Shown here piece by piece: positions 25,133 through 37,865 of a stretch of 64,000 nucleotides of DNA; position 1 is the stretch's first letter; each line of letters starts with the position of its first letter. The notes beneath the pieces were generated by a model that worked only from the letters and a program-made list of their open reading frames with translations, was not told where the DNA came from and made no database searches. The DNA is from Voacanga thouarsii (lineage: Eukaryota > Streptophyta > Magnoliopsida > Gentianales > Apocynaceae). Made by a program: the position numbers and the translations under genes. Location: contig JANUWF010001659.1 in the NCBI GenBank assembly GCA_026120185.1, positions 6,510,001 through 6,574,000 on the forward strand. The letters run 5' to 3'.

Positions 25133-26893
25133 ATAATCTTTTATTTCAGTATTCGTATTTTTGCTTCCTTCATGTTGAAATTCATGCATGCTTTTAAGAG
25201 TTAGTATGTTCATTTGATTTTCCTTGTTATTATAAAACAAGAACATGAAAAAGAAATTGTTCCGGACTAGGTGACCAAGTGCTGGTCTAGGTGCTTTGAC
25301 CTGGCACTGAGTCAGCTCAGGAAAAAACTTCAAAATAACAGACACAACATATCGCCAGTCCAGATTCTATAACTAGGCACCAGGTCAGGCCAGATACAGT
25401 AGTTAAAAGGCCGGTTTCAGCTCATTTTTTTCAAAACATACTCACTTCCCTCATTTTTTCTCTCAACTCACTGCTGGCTTTTCAACATAATCACCGCCGG
25501 ATTACTTTATACATTCCAAAAACACCTTCTAAACAACAAATCATTGATTTTTCTCTTCAAATTGTACTGACTTTTCGTAGATGTTAGTTATCTTTTATTT
25601 ATTTTTTCTTTTGTTCTAGTTTTATGCTTTTTGTTGTGTTTTTTATGTTTAGGAATACTCTAACATTGTTGAAGGAAATATGCTCTCGGGCTGCATTCAA
25701 CTTTGTTCTCACAATTCTTAAGTATGGAAAGTATCTCTTTGCCTTGATTTATTCTCCCTATATCTTTAATAGTCCTTTGGATATGTTTTATTCTGCAATT
25801 TTAAGTGATTGAGGACAATGCCCAATTTAAGTATAGGGGAGGGATTCAATTCAATACTTTCTATGCTTTCATTTTGATCTCTTCTTGATGAAATTAATTT
25901 TTGAGCTTACAATTGAGTAATTTGTCTACGATGAAGTTATGATTGTCTTTTTAACTTTAGATATGGATTTGTCATTCATTAGAGTTGGATTTTTATTAAA
26001 AAGTAAACTTGTGTATTAAGTTAGATTTTGCTAACTCTTGAAAATTTAAGTTAACCTTAGTTATATTTAGTATTTGAGTTTGTTTTATTCTTTGGGATTG
26101 AATGTGGATACTATGATAAAATATAGGAAAAGTTATTGATTAATTCTTGTGTTGTGGATTTATAATTTGTTTGACTTTAAATTGTGAATAAGGAATGTGA
26201 GGAAAAAATTAGAAAAGCAATGAGTGGAAAAATCACTGTTATGAGAGCTGGAAAAAACCTGAGTTGAGAAAAAATGCTCTTATTTTGAGTTTTTGAAGAC
26301 CTTTTGCTGCAAAGGGGGTTAATATGGAGAGAAGTATCAAGTATTATTCGGTGCACTCTCTTGAAGCTATCTTGAAGGCAAGAAGGCAAAGAAAGAGGAA
26401 AATAAAAGAAAATGCTGAAAATATGATAAGAACTATAAAGAAGCCAATACGGCGTATAAAGAGAAATCCATTCTGAGACTATCAATTCCCTAAGTCATTG
26501 AAAAAAAAAAAAATGGAGTGTGTCCTTATTCTACTACTTGAGTTGTGCCAATTTGAGTTCATGATGCTTGAATTGGTTAAATAGTTTGACTTGTATGATT
26601 TATATTGTCTATATTTGTGCTTAATAGGTAGAATAATATTCTTGTACTGAATATGAGCTTGTTTAACATAACTTTGATGGCCTTCGGATTATTTGGTTTA
26701 ATATATGAGTTTGTGAAGCTTTGAAATCATTGAATAAATGACAAGTTTGTGTTTAAGTTGGAAGAATGTTATGCTTTATTGTAGATGAATTTGCTATGGA
26801 TAAGTTTGATAAATTGTTTTATCTTGTTCATAAACTATTTTCTTAGTGTTTAATTCCTTCCTTGAGGACAAGCAAAGCTTAATTGTAGGAATG
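25133..26893 (+). other. Element C 3' non-coding region with GC-rich modules and purine tracts
   Basis: No gene is supported. GC-rich modules lie at 25261-25405 (for example gacctggcactgagtcag and actaggcaccagg). A purine tract at about 25835 (agtataggggaggga) follows ttgaggacaatg and matches the one in element D. The region ends with a weak polypurine tract before the 3' LTR. The frame at 25624-25812 is hydrophobic but I find no family for it. Confidence 0.6.
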
Positions 26894-28324
26894 TGATAGG
26901 GTCTAATTTTGTTTATATTTTTCTAGTTATTTGAGGTTGTTTTGTGATATTTTTAGTTTGATAACTAGTCATTTCCCTTCTTATTTGATATTTTTCTTGT
27001 GAAAAGTGGTCTTAGTAATTTTGTACAGAAATTAGAAGATTTGAAGCAAAATTGTAGAATTCCAACACAAACTCGGTGCTTGCCCAGAGTAGCAAAACAG
27101 TCTGTGGTTCTAATTTGAAAAACAAAGCAAAATATAGCAAAACTGGGAGAAACCAGTGATGGACCGGTGACAGTCCAGATGAAGTGACCTATCACCGGCC
27201 CAACTATATTGTGCCAGTTCAGAGTTCTTTTTCAACCCAAATTAGGAATTGCCTAAGAGATTCACCTGTTTCCAATCTGTACTACCTAAGACTTCTGGAG
27301 AACGATTTTTAGCAGCCAAGGGGCGTATTTAACCAAGAATAAGTGAAGATTAATGTATGAATTCAAGGAATCAAAGCTACAACCACTTATTGAAGGGGAA
27401 TTCATCACTTGAATAAGCATTGTTTCAAGGAGGGTCTTCAAAGGAGGAAGAAAAGGGCTTGTCTATGAGTTCCTTCTAAAACTTTTGTTTTTTTTTTTTT
27501 TCTTTTGAACAATGATGAGATTAATATTTTAAGTGTAGTTGAGTATTACTTTTGGATTTGTCATAATGAATTAATTTAGTCTTTTGTTCAATTGATTACT
27601 GTTCTTGGTATTTGATTACTTTTTCTTTTTTTTAAAGGTGAATTGATGAGATTGGACCATTCTTCAAATTAACTAGAGAAAGAGATTAGAAGATAGTCTT
27701 TATTGCTCAATTCTTGATTTATTTTCTTAACAAACTCAAGAAAGAGGTTAAGTCCAAATTAAGTAATCAAAAGTTATTGATTTCACCAGGAAATAGGGGA
27801 ATTAATGAATTTCATGTCATTATCACCTAGAGATAGGGATAATTATCAAAGATTTGTGTTCTATGCATCTTTTTATTATTTTAGTGGGATAGATATGTCC
27901 ATTAGAATTAACTTAGAGATAGTGAAACCATAACTCGAGAGATAGTGGATTTTACATTAAACTCCTTCATGATGCTAAAGAAAGTGGTTAATTGTGACAA
28001 TCGCCAGTGATATATTTTCATATTTTCAAAAATAACTATTTAATTACATATTTTTCTCTCTAAGAGTTGTGTATATATATTTTGTCTTTATCTTTATTTT
28101 TATTTTTACTCTTTATTACTCTAATTGGAAGGTTAAACATTGAATGAAATGTAATTAATGTAAACTTGTTCCTTGGGTATCGATACTCGTTAATACCCTA
28201 CACTATACTTAATGATGAGTGCACTTCCTCATATGTGTGATTTGGAGATTAATGTTTTAATTAAATTTGATTGGGAATGGATTCAAAATTACATGATTTT
28301 TATATACCCAAATCTAACACATCA
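26894..28324 (+). repeat. Element C 3' LTR (1431 bp)
   Basis: It begins TGATAGGGTC and ends AACACATCA. It is uninterrupted and matches both halves of the 5' LTR. It carries GC-rich modules at about 27061-27230. The long open frame that starts at 28212 crosses this LTR end into element D and is not a gene. Confidence 0.88.
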
Positions 28325-28329
28325 AAATC

Positions 28330-28877
28330 GTGCAGCTGAAGAAGTATGGCAATTTGATTCTCCATCCCCAATCATAGTTGCTCCAATTGAGTATCACCTC
28401 AGTCTTGTAAGCCCTAGAAGACCTAGAAGTACTCGCACATGGCCTCGGTGCTTATGGAGGCTGATTATTATCTTTTGTAGAAGGTTCCTCCTCCACCTTA
28501 GGATGCGGCACCTCGAAGGGTCTCTTCCACCTATTCTCCCTCTCATTGAACTTATCACCACAATTCACGAAAGTCTCCCATCCACCATTAAACTTATAAC
28601 CACATTTCACCAAAGTCTATTCTATCGCCATATCCATATCAATGGTAATCTCAATCAATTCTCCATCAAAACTTACTCTAAAAGCCTGAAGAATATGCAT
28701 AATAACCAAAGGAAAAATAATGACCTTGGTAAAGAGTTTAGAACAAACCACATCCCTCATAGATTAGCTAATAAGTAGGGTAAGAGGAATGGGCTTAGTA
28801 CTGAGCATTCTAGAGAGTATGTAAATGTCAATGAATCGAGCCTCATTGAATCCACTAGCCATAGGAAACACATTGAT
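28330..28877 (-). pseudogene. Post-pol reading frame of Athila element D (broken)
   Basis: The minus strand from about 28850 down to 28330 can be read in one frame with only three stops. It includes FNEARFIDIYILSRML, TKVIIFPLVIMHILQAF, ITIDMDMAIE and NERENRWKRPFEVPHPK, followed by a low-complexity acidic and proline-rich stretch. Without the insertion of element C the frame passes into about 6399-6270. Some Athila elements carry a downstream open frame between pol and the 3' LTR, and position and orientation fit that. I cannot confirm membership of a known env-like or other family. The gene is disrupted by stops and by element C. Confidence 0.5.
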
Positions 28878-30431
28878 GGTAGATTTTGGCCATGTAACAA
28901 TAATTAAAGTGCAAGGAAATTAAAACGAAATCCATGCAAAATAATAACTCGTATATAATTAAATGGTCAAGAGAGGGAAGAAAATTTTGTTACCTCAAAA
29001 ATGCAACTTTTAAATTTTCTTCTCGTGCACGGAACCTTTCCATAAACTCATTCAATAACGAATCACCACAATTCCAAGAATAGGAATTTCCTAACACAGT
29101 CCACATAAGGAACATACTCAGAATGGCACCAAGAACTTATGCTAGTAGGCTTGTTTTGGCAGCATTAGGGTCGATAATTTCCAGAGAAGAAATCGAGAAG
29201 GCTATAGAGGTTTTTCCCTCTAACTAAAGGCAGCTATATTTTCAATCAGAACTCCACACAACTAATTTTATGTGTCTTTGTTAATCTACAACATCTACCA
29301 TCTTTTGTTAATTAAAAGGTACCTCCATGTTTCTTGAGACTTTTAGGAAACAAAACATGAAACTTTTAATTATGGGCTTGGGCTTTAGAAATTGAATTAA
29401 GCCCATGAAGTTTTACTAATTGCAATTTTACCTAAACAATTGTAATACTTTATAATTAACTCATAATAATTATTTCTTCTCACAAATTAACCCTCTAATA
29501 TTATCATATAATATCTTGAGTGCCAATACCTCTATTATGTGACCTATTAGCTTTTTTGGCCAATTAGTTGTTAATATGAATTAATTCTGTCATAATAGAA
29601 TTAATAATCCTTTTATAATTAAAATTAACTTATTAATTATATTTTGATTTAATTTATTAATTCTCTAATTAGTAAATTCATATTTAGCAGATCAAGAGTG
29701 GCATCTAGCAATGCATCATGACCACCCAAAACGTCTAGAAAGTCAAATGGCTTGACATAAATATTTCAGTAGCAAAACATTAGTGCAATAAACTCATTTC
29801 ATCATACTATATTTAATTCGATTTTAGAGTATAGAATTAGTGTCAACTCCTACCAGAACACAATTAATTCTAACCCGAATTTATTAGTACTTGTTTCAAA
29901 ATCTATTACTTAACACGTGTATTAATTGTAACTATTTCCAACACATAGTCACCTTGGCCAAGGATTTTTCAAGTAATAATTCTATACAAATGGGTGTGAA
30001 ATATACACTTCTACAATTAGGAGTGATGAATCATTTTTTGACCTTCTTAACTATTTTTGTTTACTTTACATTGTATTCAATATCTATCCTATAGGCGGTT
30101 CCTATGAGACTCTAAATATTAGAATCAAAGTACAATGCTTAGTAAGCAAAGTACCTTGGAGATCTTAAGTCTAAGGATAATTATACATTTGCTATAATAA
30201 GATTCTATCACTGGCACTAAATAGTTATTCATGTGGTTATCTTATAGTTAGGCCATTCAATAAACTTGTTCACTTAACAAGCATCCACATGTTAATCATT
30301 GAATATCACAATTCTCACGGATATGAAAACTACTACTTAATCTAATCAAGAAGTATAACTCGTGCTAGTTTTTATACATTAATGATGTCCTATCTCATTA
30401 ACACTATGATTAGGAATAATTTAAGCACAAG
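28878..30431 (-). repeat. Partial Ty1/copia LTR
   Basis: From about 29300 to 30431 it is a diverged copy of the solo LTR at 19025-20726. Shared landmarks include ggcttgacat, cgaattta-like and aacaagcatcca sequence. The outer part at 28878-29200 matches 2737-3166 in inverse orientation. It lacks its first 200 or so bases, where the chromovirus LTR begins at 30432. No internal region is attached. Confidence 0.65.
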
Positions 30432-32686
30432 TGTAACACCTCACTATCTACATGCCTTTAAAAGACAGGAATGTCACTCGTTTCAACAGACCAAAGGGAT
30501 CTTTATAACTAGGCAATAATATAAACTAAAATGGAAATAACTTCAAATCTCATTACAAGTGAAAATATTATCTACAAGTTTCTTGATGCACATAAAATAA
30601 AACAACTCTTAAAACAAGAACCAAACCACAAAAATTAAATGTAGCTATCTTCTAATAGTGCTCAGCCTTGTCAAAGCTGGCAGAACAAAAAATATGACAT
30701 TAAGAGGAGTCTGAGAAATACATCTCAAAAAGTCTTGTGTGTGCTCTTGTTAGATGAAAAAAAAGTCTCATGGATCCACTTACAAAATACTTCTTAAAAG
30801 TTGATTGCAAGTCAAACGTTTTCCTATTTACAACATTGAATAGTATATTGAAGCCAAAATCACAATAAAATGTATAACATATAAAAACCACTCAAAAATT
30901 AAATGGGCTATGAAACCTTACACTATAGCCTTGCCATGAAACCCTGTCTCATGACAAACACTATGAAGACCCGTATCTTAATATAGTAGGTGTACAACCC
31001 ACTGGATAAGATACTCTTCCATCTCTTACCCTAACTTATCGAATGTCTACCCCGAAATAATAGCCTACTTGAACTGTGGCACTAGCTCGGACCGGCTTGA
31101 CCTACACAAACTATCATCTTTTTCGGATAGAGATCATCTCTCAGAGGTGGCCTCTTACTGAGAGACTTGCCCTACCTTTCAACTGTTAGTCCTAGCGGTC
31201 TACCCTTATTGAGTACTTAATATTTCATTACATCTTTTAAGATCCAAACTCAATGTAAACATTTTCAACGCGTTGGTCATGCAAGCATAGTTCTAAATAA
31301 ATTGTTATAAGATCGTTTTTTAAATAAAAGGTGATTTTTCATTTAAACCATTGTTTGAATAAAAGCCTTTAATATAAAATAATCAAGCTTGCATTCCAAA
31401 TAATCACAACAATGGGATAACACACATTTCACAAATGACTTGCAATTCAGAGCTTTAGAACCAAACATTTAATGTAAGGACTTACTTGAAGTACTTCAAT
31501 TAGAAAAGTACTTTCAACTGCTTTGATCCTCTACTTCAGATATAACCCCTTATCTAAAATCACGCATAACAAACCATAGTCATATTCTAACTCAATGCCA
31601 TGACATAGTTAAAATCACTTAAATCTGCCAAATCTATAATGTGAAATCAAATATTCACTGTGTCAACTGTGCATAAAACTCATCAAATAATATCATAGTT
31701 CTTCAACTATCCTAATTATGCATATAACCATTTTTACACAAGTCAACATAGTCATCATAGAATCCTTAATTTATCAAGTAGACAAGTAATAGTCTCCTTC
31801 ATTTTATATTCAAAACAAAAGACCATTAAAATCATTCAACCCCATAACCCACATTTTCTATAATCCCCCTATTAGCAAAGCAAGCTCATATTCACAGAAT
31901 CATAATTCCATCAAATGATCAATCAATTGCACAACTAAAACTTTCCACGAACATACTACTATCAAGACATGCTCATCTCACTTAAAAGACCACCGTTAAA
32001 AATATTACATGCTTCGGTTCTTTAAATAGTTCAAAATATTGATCCAACTAAATCATTCAACTAAAGTTTTTGTTTAGGTTATATAGTTTCCTTCTTAATA
32101 TAGTAGATCTATGAGTCCAAACGGTGACTCCTTTAATAGGTAAATTGGCTTCGTTGAGAAAAGAGAAGAACTCACTTAGACCTTCTAGGGTTTCCACTTG
32201 ATTGCAAGAGAAAGGAGAAACAATCAGCCCCTCCTTGGTTTGGGTCCAAAGGAAAAAGGAAAAAGAAAGAGACGAAGAACTTAAAGTATATAGGATGATC
32301 AGTTTACGTTGAGGGAATTTGCCAAAGAGAATGCATCAATTATTTTCAAAAAGAGGAGGCCGAGTGGTGTTGATATGAGTGCATTATAGTGTTTTCTCAA
32401 ACAGACACCTAGGTGCTTTGGTTTGGAGGAAGAAAAGAGCCATGTGATTTCTGCTTTGTCTCGAGTGTGTGTGTGGTTGTATGCTTGCAGTTCGATTTTG
32501 TGGCTTCGAGAGGGAGTGTTTTTGCTTTGCTGAAATTCTACTGCGTGTATATTTGCTGGCCGAAATCAGTAATGAGTTTAGCTTGCGATTGTGTGAATTT
32601 TAGTGAAGCCAAGAGTTTGTAAAGGAGGAGGCTAAAGCTGTCGGCTGTGTATTTGTGTGATGTGACAGAAACTTGTTGGAACTTGG
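30432..32686 (-). repeat. Divergent chromovirus LTR, truncated
   Basis: It begins TGTAACACCTCACTATC on the plus strand. It keeps the shared chromovirus LTR block at about 30990-31220, with ctcagaggtgg, cctagcggtctaccc and TGAGTACTTA at 31210. Elsewhere it differs greatly from elements A, F and G and forms a separate subfamily. It ends at 32686 where copia I begins. No tRNA-like segment was found in it, and no coding sequence. Confidence 0.7.
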
Positions 32687-34891
32687 TGAAAGGATAATCT
32701 CTAAAATAAAAAAAAAAGGATAATCTCTAAAATAAAAAACACACAACGAAAAATATTAATTTAAAATTTTTTTCGAGATAAAATTTAAAAATACTTACTT
32801 TTAATTTATTTGAATTGAATAACTAAAGCATTTGAGTTTAACGGAATGTTTTGATTTATCACGAACATCTGTTCTACAAAAATCCCGGCCAAGCCTCGAT
32901 TCTTTCAAATTAAACACGTGCATTAAAATTTACTATCTTTCAATATTCTAAAGTATTTTCAAACCTCTTATAAAATATTTATTGGTGCAAGTAAAATAAT
33001 AGGTGAAAGATTAATTATCTTGGAAGAATATTGAGAAACTTACTCAAAAAGAATAGAAAACAAAGAAAATAGCTTAAAAAGAAGAAAAGCTTTTGCGGCG
33101 CAAAAACAAGCACAAAAACAACCGAAAGCTCTCAATTGTATTGTTTTGCTCCGTTGACCAAAAAAAAAAAAAAGAAATAATCCGTGAAAACCAAGTTACG
33201 TTTTATAAAACTCACGAAAGAACAAAATCATAGCCTTTCCAATTTTTTTCACAAATTGCCAAAAGCTACGTTTAAAAAAAAAAAAAAACCTCATGAAAGG
33301 ACAAAATCATAGCCTATCCAATTTATTTCACAAATTGCCAAAAGCTACGTTTTCCTTCTTTTTTTTTTTTTCGTTTCCAAAAAAAAAAAAAAAAAACTCA
33401 GTCAATCAAACATAGCAACTTACATAAAAATAGCTTTCTTTTTTTTTTCTTTTTCTACCGCTTTTGTTCTTCTCTCTTTTTTTTTTTTAATTAGCTCAAG
33501 TCAAATTAAATAACTCATTTATTAATTAATTCACTTGGACCTAATATAAATTGTCCTATATAATTAATTAAATTAAAATAGTCCAAGATTAATTAAACAA
33601 CTCTCTTATTAATTAATTAATTCACTTAGACACAATATAAAATTACTTACAATAATTAATTAATTAACTAATTTAATTAAATTAGTCCAAGACTAATTAA
33701 ATAGATTCTTTATTAATTAATTAATCCACTTGAGTCCAATATAAAATTACCTAAGATAATTAATCAATAAACTAATTTAAATAAATTAGCCCAATAAATT
33801 ATTTAGCCCACATAAATAATTAATTGGACTCCTGAAACAATTCTGCCATTATTAATTTACCCAATAAGTCCATATAGTAAATAAATTTACTAAGGTTACA
33901 TGAGCTACTCTGGGGACCAAAAACTATATTATTCTTGGCTACTAAAATGGTCAAAATGCCCTTACTAACAAATAGACGTATTTTATCATTTTAAATATCT
34001 CATTTATCATTATATGGAAATATTAACCCCAAGAATAATATATTTTAAGTGTGATGTTCTCGACCTACATATGAAATGATAAAAATACCCCTCTATATAA
34101 CACCCGTTATTGAGATAGGACAAATGACTAACACGTTCCTCAATGACATCTACTATCCTTTGATAACTAGTCTAATAATTCATGACTTCCAGTATGTACC
34201 AACTTCTTTCCTAGGAGTTACCCAAAAGCGTACATACTAAGTCACGTTTCCCAGGACCTTGGATTATTTAGATTATCCTGGACAATCAAAATAGGATGAT
34301 TTCTTCATGTAATGAATCATAGAAGCTCTATCGTATAAGTGTGTCTTAGTTAACTAGAGTTATATACCCAACATACAAGGTTGTTGGTCTTGTATTAATA
34401 CCTCACCTATTATACATCAAAGTGCACAAGTCTAACTTCATTAGAACACTAACTTATACTCAAGTCTTAGGGTACTTGTTTATGTAGTAGCAGCAATAAA
34501 TCAATCTTTAATTATTTTAATACTTTTATAAAAACTATTATTGCGTGGTCCAATTCTATGTATTTCAAATAAGCTTACACTATTAGCATGAGTGGACTAC
34601 TCACCGGTCAAAGATAAACCATTCCATATTTAGAAGTTATAGCATAATGATTTAAACATTGACAAAGTACCAAACTTTATCAATTGATCAAGAACATTTT
34701 TACTTATATGTTAGTAGCGCATGATCTAAACCATTCTATGAAAGTACGACCTAATCACGTAGATCACTTACTAACACACTTAGATTTTAATGTGCAAATA
34801 TATGTAAATAAATAAATATTAATGAATGAAATATTTTACTAATTCCCAAAATATAGAAATACATAGTCTATTTTAGGCACACTTTCCAATA
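32687..34891 (-). repeat. Ty1/copia element I, 3' LTR
   Basis: The minus-strand start is TATTGGAAAGTGTGCC (first dinucleotide mutated) at 34891. The end, attatcctttca, corresponds to the end of the element J LTR (catggtccttca). At 2205 bp it is the longest copy of this family here. A 24-bp duplication near its end (32691-32738) and runs of A and T add to its length. The polypurine tract and RNase H tail at 34892-35023 show it is a 3' LTR. Confidence 0.8.
33198..33349. repeat. Two-unit tandem repeat inside copia I LTR
   Basis: Two units of roughly 75-80 bp share acaaaatcatagcct and acaaattgccaaaagctacg. They are separated by a poly-A stretch. Confidence 0.85.
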
Positions 34892-35023
34892 ATCTCCCAC
34901 TTGCACTAAATGGAGTATGATAGTCCATATGTGCCTACCCCTATAATATCCCAGTGTCTTCGAAACACCTTCTCCGTCAAAGGCTTGGTAAATAGGTCTA
35001 CCAAATTGTTTGATGAGGAAATT
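34892..35023 (-). pseudogene. Copia I RNase H C-terminus and polypurine tract
   Basis: The minus strand reads SSSNNLVDLFTKPLTEKVF followed by RRHWDIIGVG, the end of a copia polyprotein, and then the polypurine tract AAGTGGGAGAT before the LTR. The upstream part of the element is cut off by the insertion of copia J at 35024 and is not found elsewhere in the window. Confidence 0.85.
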
Positions 35024-37419
35024 TGTTGGAATGTATGCTCCAAATGGCCTATATACTTCTGTATTTTGGAAGTTAATAAAAGTTTTATTTATTAATGATG
35101 GTTTGTTTACATATATTGCACATTAAGGTCTAAATATGTTAGTAAGTAATCTAAGTGATTAGGTCATACTTTCACAGTAAGCCATAGATTTTGAGCTACT
35201 AACATATAAGTAAAAAAAATGTTCTTAATCAATTAATGAAGTTGGACACTTCACCAAGGTTTATATCATTATACTATAGTTTCTAAATAGAGAATGGTTT
35301 ACCTTTAACCAGTAATAGTGTATGCGTATTTAAAATACGTAGAATTGAACCACACGATAATAATCTTTATAAAAGTACTACAATAAAGAATTATTAGTTT
35401 ATTGTAGCTACTGCGTGAATGAGTACCCTAAGACTTGAGTATAAGTTGGTGATCTAGTGAAACTGGACTTGTACACTTTGATGTATGTCAGGTGAGGTCT
35501 AAATGCAAGGCTAATAATCTTGTATGTTAGGTGTATGACTCTAGTTAATTAAGACAGGCTTATACAATAGAGTTTCTATACTTCACTTAGTGAAGATAGC
35601 ACCCCCTTGTGATTGTCTAGGATAATCTAAATAAACCAAGACCCTGAGAAACGTGACTTAGTATGTATGCTTTTGGGCAACTCCTGGAAATAAGTTGGTA
35701 CATACTGGAAGTCATGGATTATTGAAAGATGATAGATGTCATTGAGGAATGTGTTAGTACATTATCTCAATGACAGGTGTTACGTAGTATGGGTATTTTG
35801 GTCATTACACCTATTGGTCGAAGACATCGCTCCTGCAATATTATTCTTAGGGTTAATATTTTCATATGATAATAAATAAAATATTTAAAATGATAAAATT
35901 TGGTTATTTGTTAGCAAGTTTATTACTTAATCCGCTTGGGCCCAATATAAAATTACCCAAGATAATTAATTAATAAACTAATTAATTAAATTGATCTAAT
36001 TATTTATTCTAGCCCAAATAAATAATTAATTGGACTCCTAGAATAATTTTTTCCAATAATAAATTCACTCAATATGCCCATGTAGTAAATAAATTTACTA
36101 AGGTTATTTGAGCTACTTTGAGGATCAAAAAACATTATTCTTAGCTATTAAAATGATCAAAATACCCCTACTGACTAATAACTGTACTTTATCATTTTAA
36201 AAATTCCATTTATCACCATATAGAAATATTGACCTCGAGAATAATATTGCAAGTGTGGTGTTATTGACCTACAGGTATAATGATAAAAATACCCCTCTAC
36301 GTAACATCCATCATTGAGATAGGAATAATGCACTAACACATTTCTCAATGACATCTACCATCCTTTGATAGTTAATCCGATAATTCATGGCTTCCAGTAT
36401 ATATCCACTTATCATAGGGAGCTACCCAAAAGTGTACATACTTAGTCACATTTCCTAGGGCCCTGGATTATTTAGATTATCCTAGACAATCACAATGGAG
36501 TGATTTCTTCACGTAATGAAGCATAGAAACTTTATTATATAAGTCTATTTTAATTAACTAGAGTCATACACCCAACGTATAAGGTTATTGGCCTTGTGAT
36601 AAAAGACGACCTCACCTAACATATATCGAAGTATACAAGTCTAGCTTCACCATACCACTAACTTATATTCAAGTCTTAGGGTACTTGTCCACACAATAGC
36701 TACGATAAACCAATATTTATTTAATTTAGTACTTTTATGAAGATTATTATCGTGTGGTCTAGTTTTATGTATTCCAAATATGCTTACACTATTACTATAA
36801 GTGGACTACTCACTAGTTAAAGGTAAACCATTTCTTATTTAGAAACCATAATGTAATGATCTAAACCTTGATGAAGTGCTCAGCTCCATCAATCGATCAA
36901 GAACAATTTTTCGCTTATGTGTTAGTAGCCCGTAATCTACACCTTACTTTGAAAGCACGACTCAATCACATAGATTACTTGCTAATACACGTAGACCTTA
37001 ATATGCAATGTATATAAACAAACAACCATTAATAAATAAAACTTTTATTAATTTTCAAAACACAGAAATATATAGGCAATTTTGAGCATACATTCCAATA
37101 CAATATTCTTCCAAGAAAATTATTATTTTAACTATTATTCTAATTTCAAAGGTAGATAGCCTACAGGAGGTTCAAAAGTACTTTGGAAAATTAAAAACTA
37201 GCAATTTTAGTGCACGTGTTTCATGCGAAGAAGTCAAGGCTTGGATGATATTCCTGCAGAATAAGTAATCATAACAAACTAAAACTTTCCGTCAAACCCA
37301 AATCCTCCAGTGATTCTATCTAAGTGGTCTAAATGTAAGTATTCCTAAACTTTAGCTCAGAATTTTTTTTAAAAATTTTTTTGTCTTCCACTACTATTTA
37401 TTTTTCCCATGGTCCTTCA
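35024..37419 (+). repeat. Copia J 5' LTR with an inverted internal segment
   Basis: It starts TGTTGGAATGTATGC and ends ccttca two bases before the primer site. The first 892 bp are in normal orientation, 35916-37100 is inverted, and 37101-37419 is again in normal orientation. Comparison with the copia I LTR shows that roughly LTR positions 892-1856 are missing from the direct-orientation sequence. Confidence 0.85.
35916..37100 (-). repeat. Inverted 5' portion of a copia LTR inside the copia J LTR
   Basis: The minus strand begins TATTGGAATGTATGCTC at 37100 and runs about 1185 bp into the same LTR family. It meets the direct copy head to head at 35915/35916 with no spacer. No target duplication is evident. 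It may be a fold-back product of reverse transcription or a truncated insertion. Confidence 0.8.
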
Positions 37420-37421
37420 AG

Positions 37422-37440
37422 TGGTATCAGAGCCAGGTTA
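37422..37440 (+). other. tRNA-iMet primer binding site of copia J
   Basis: TGGTATCAGAGCCAGGTTA lies two bases after the LTR end. It has the form usual for plant copia elements, complementary to initiator methionine tRNA. Confidence 0.95.
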
Positions 37441-37683
37441 TAATATAGGAGCATGCATAGGGTTAATAACTAAAAAAGGTGGTTCCTTTACTAGTAAAAA
37501 TTCAATCTTTGTGATTATATGGATCCCTCATGATTTTTTATATGGGTAGATTTTGTGTTCTCCTTGTGCGTGGAGCTATAGACACCTATAATTTATTGTT
37601 AATCACTTTCCATAGAATTCATGTGCACCTCATTTTGAATGGCATAGGTGATTGATATTGTATTTTAATTTTATTTACAATAA

Positions 37684-37865
37684 GTGTTGTCCGTAGGTGT
37701 CTATTCTCACCACCTACGGACACTAACACTTAAAGCCTACAGGATGGTCACTATTCTCACTACCTACGGACAATCTGGCCGACACTATGGATAAGTGTTG
37801 TGTGTGGAGGCATATTCTCACCACCTACGGATAAGTGTTGTGTGTGGAGGCATAGACACCTGTCG
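37684..37865 (+). other. Copia J leader: hairpin and 40-bp tandem repeat
   Basis: GTCCGTAGGTG (37689-37699) pairs exactly with CACCTACGGAC (37711-37721) over an 11-base loop. An outer GTGTT/AACAC adds five pairs. Downstream, a 40-bp unit containing taagtgttgtgtgtggagg starts at 37791 and is repeated from 37831 for about 23 bases. The segment lies between primer site and gag, where packaging or dimerisation signals are often found. That role is inference. Confidence 0.7.

Noticed and set aside
28212..28778. 188-codon plus-strand frame
   Set aside because: It starts inside the element C 3' LTR, crosses the LTR end and runs antisense to the element D frame. The composition is not protein-like across the junction.
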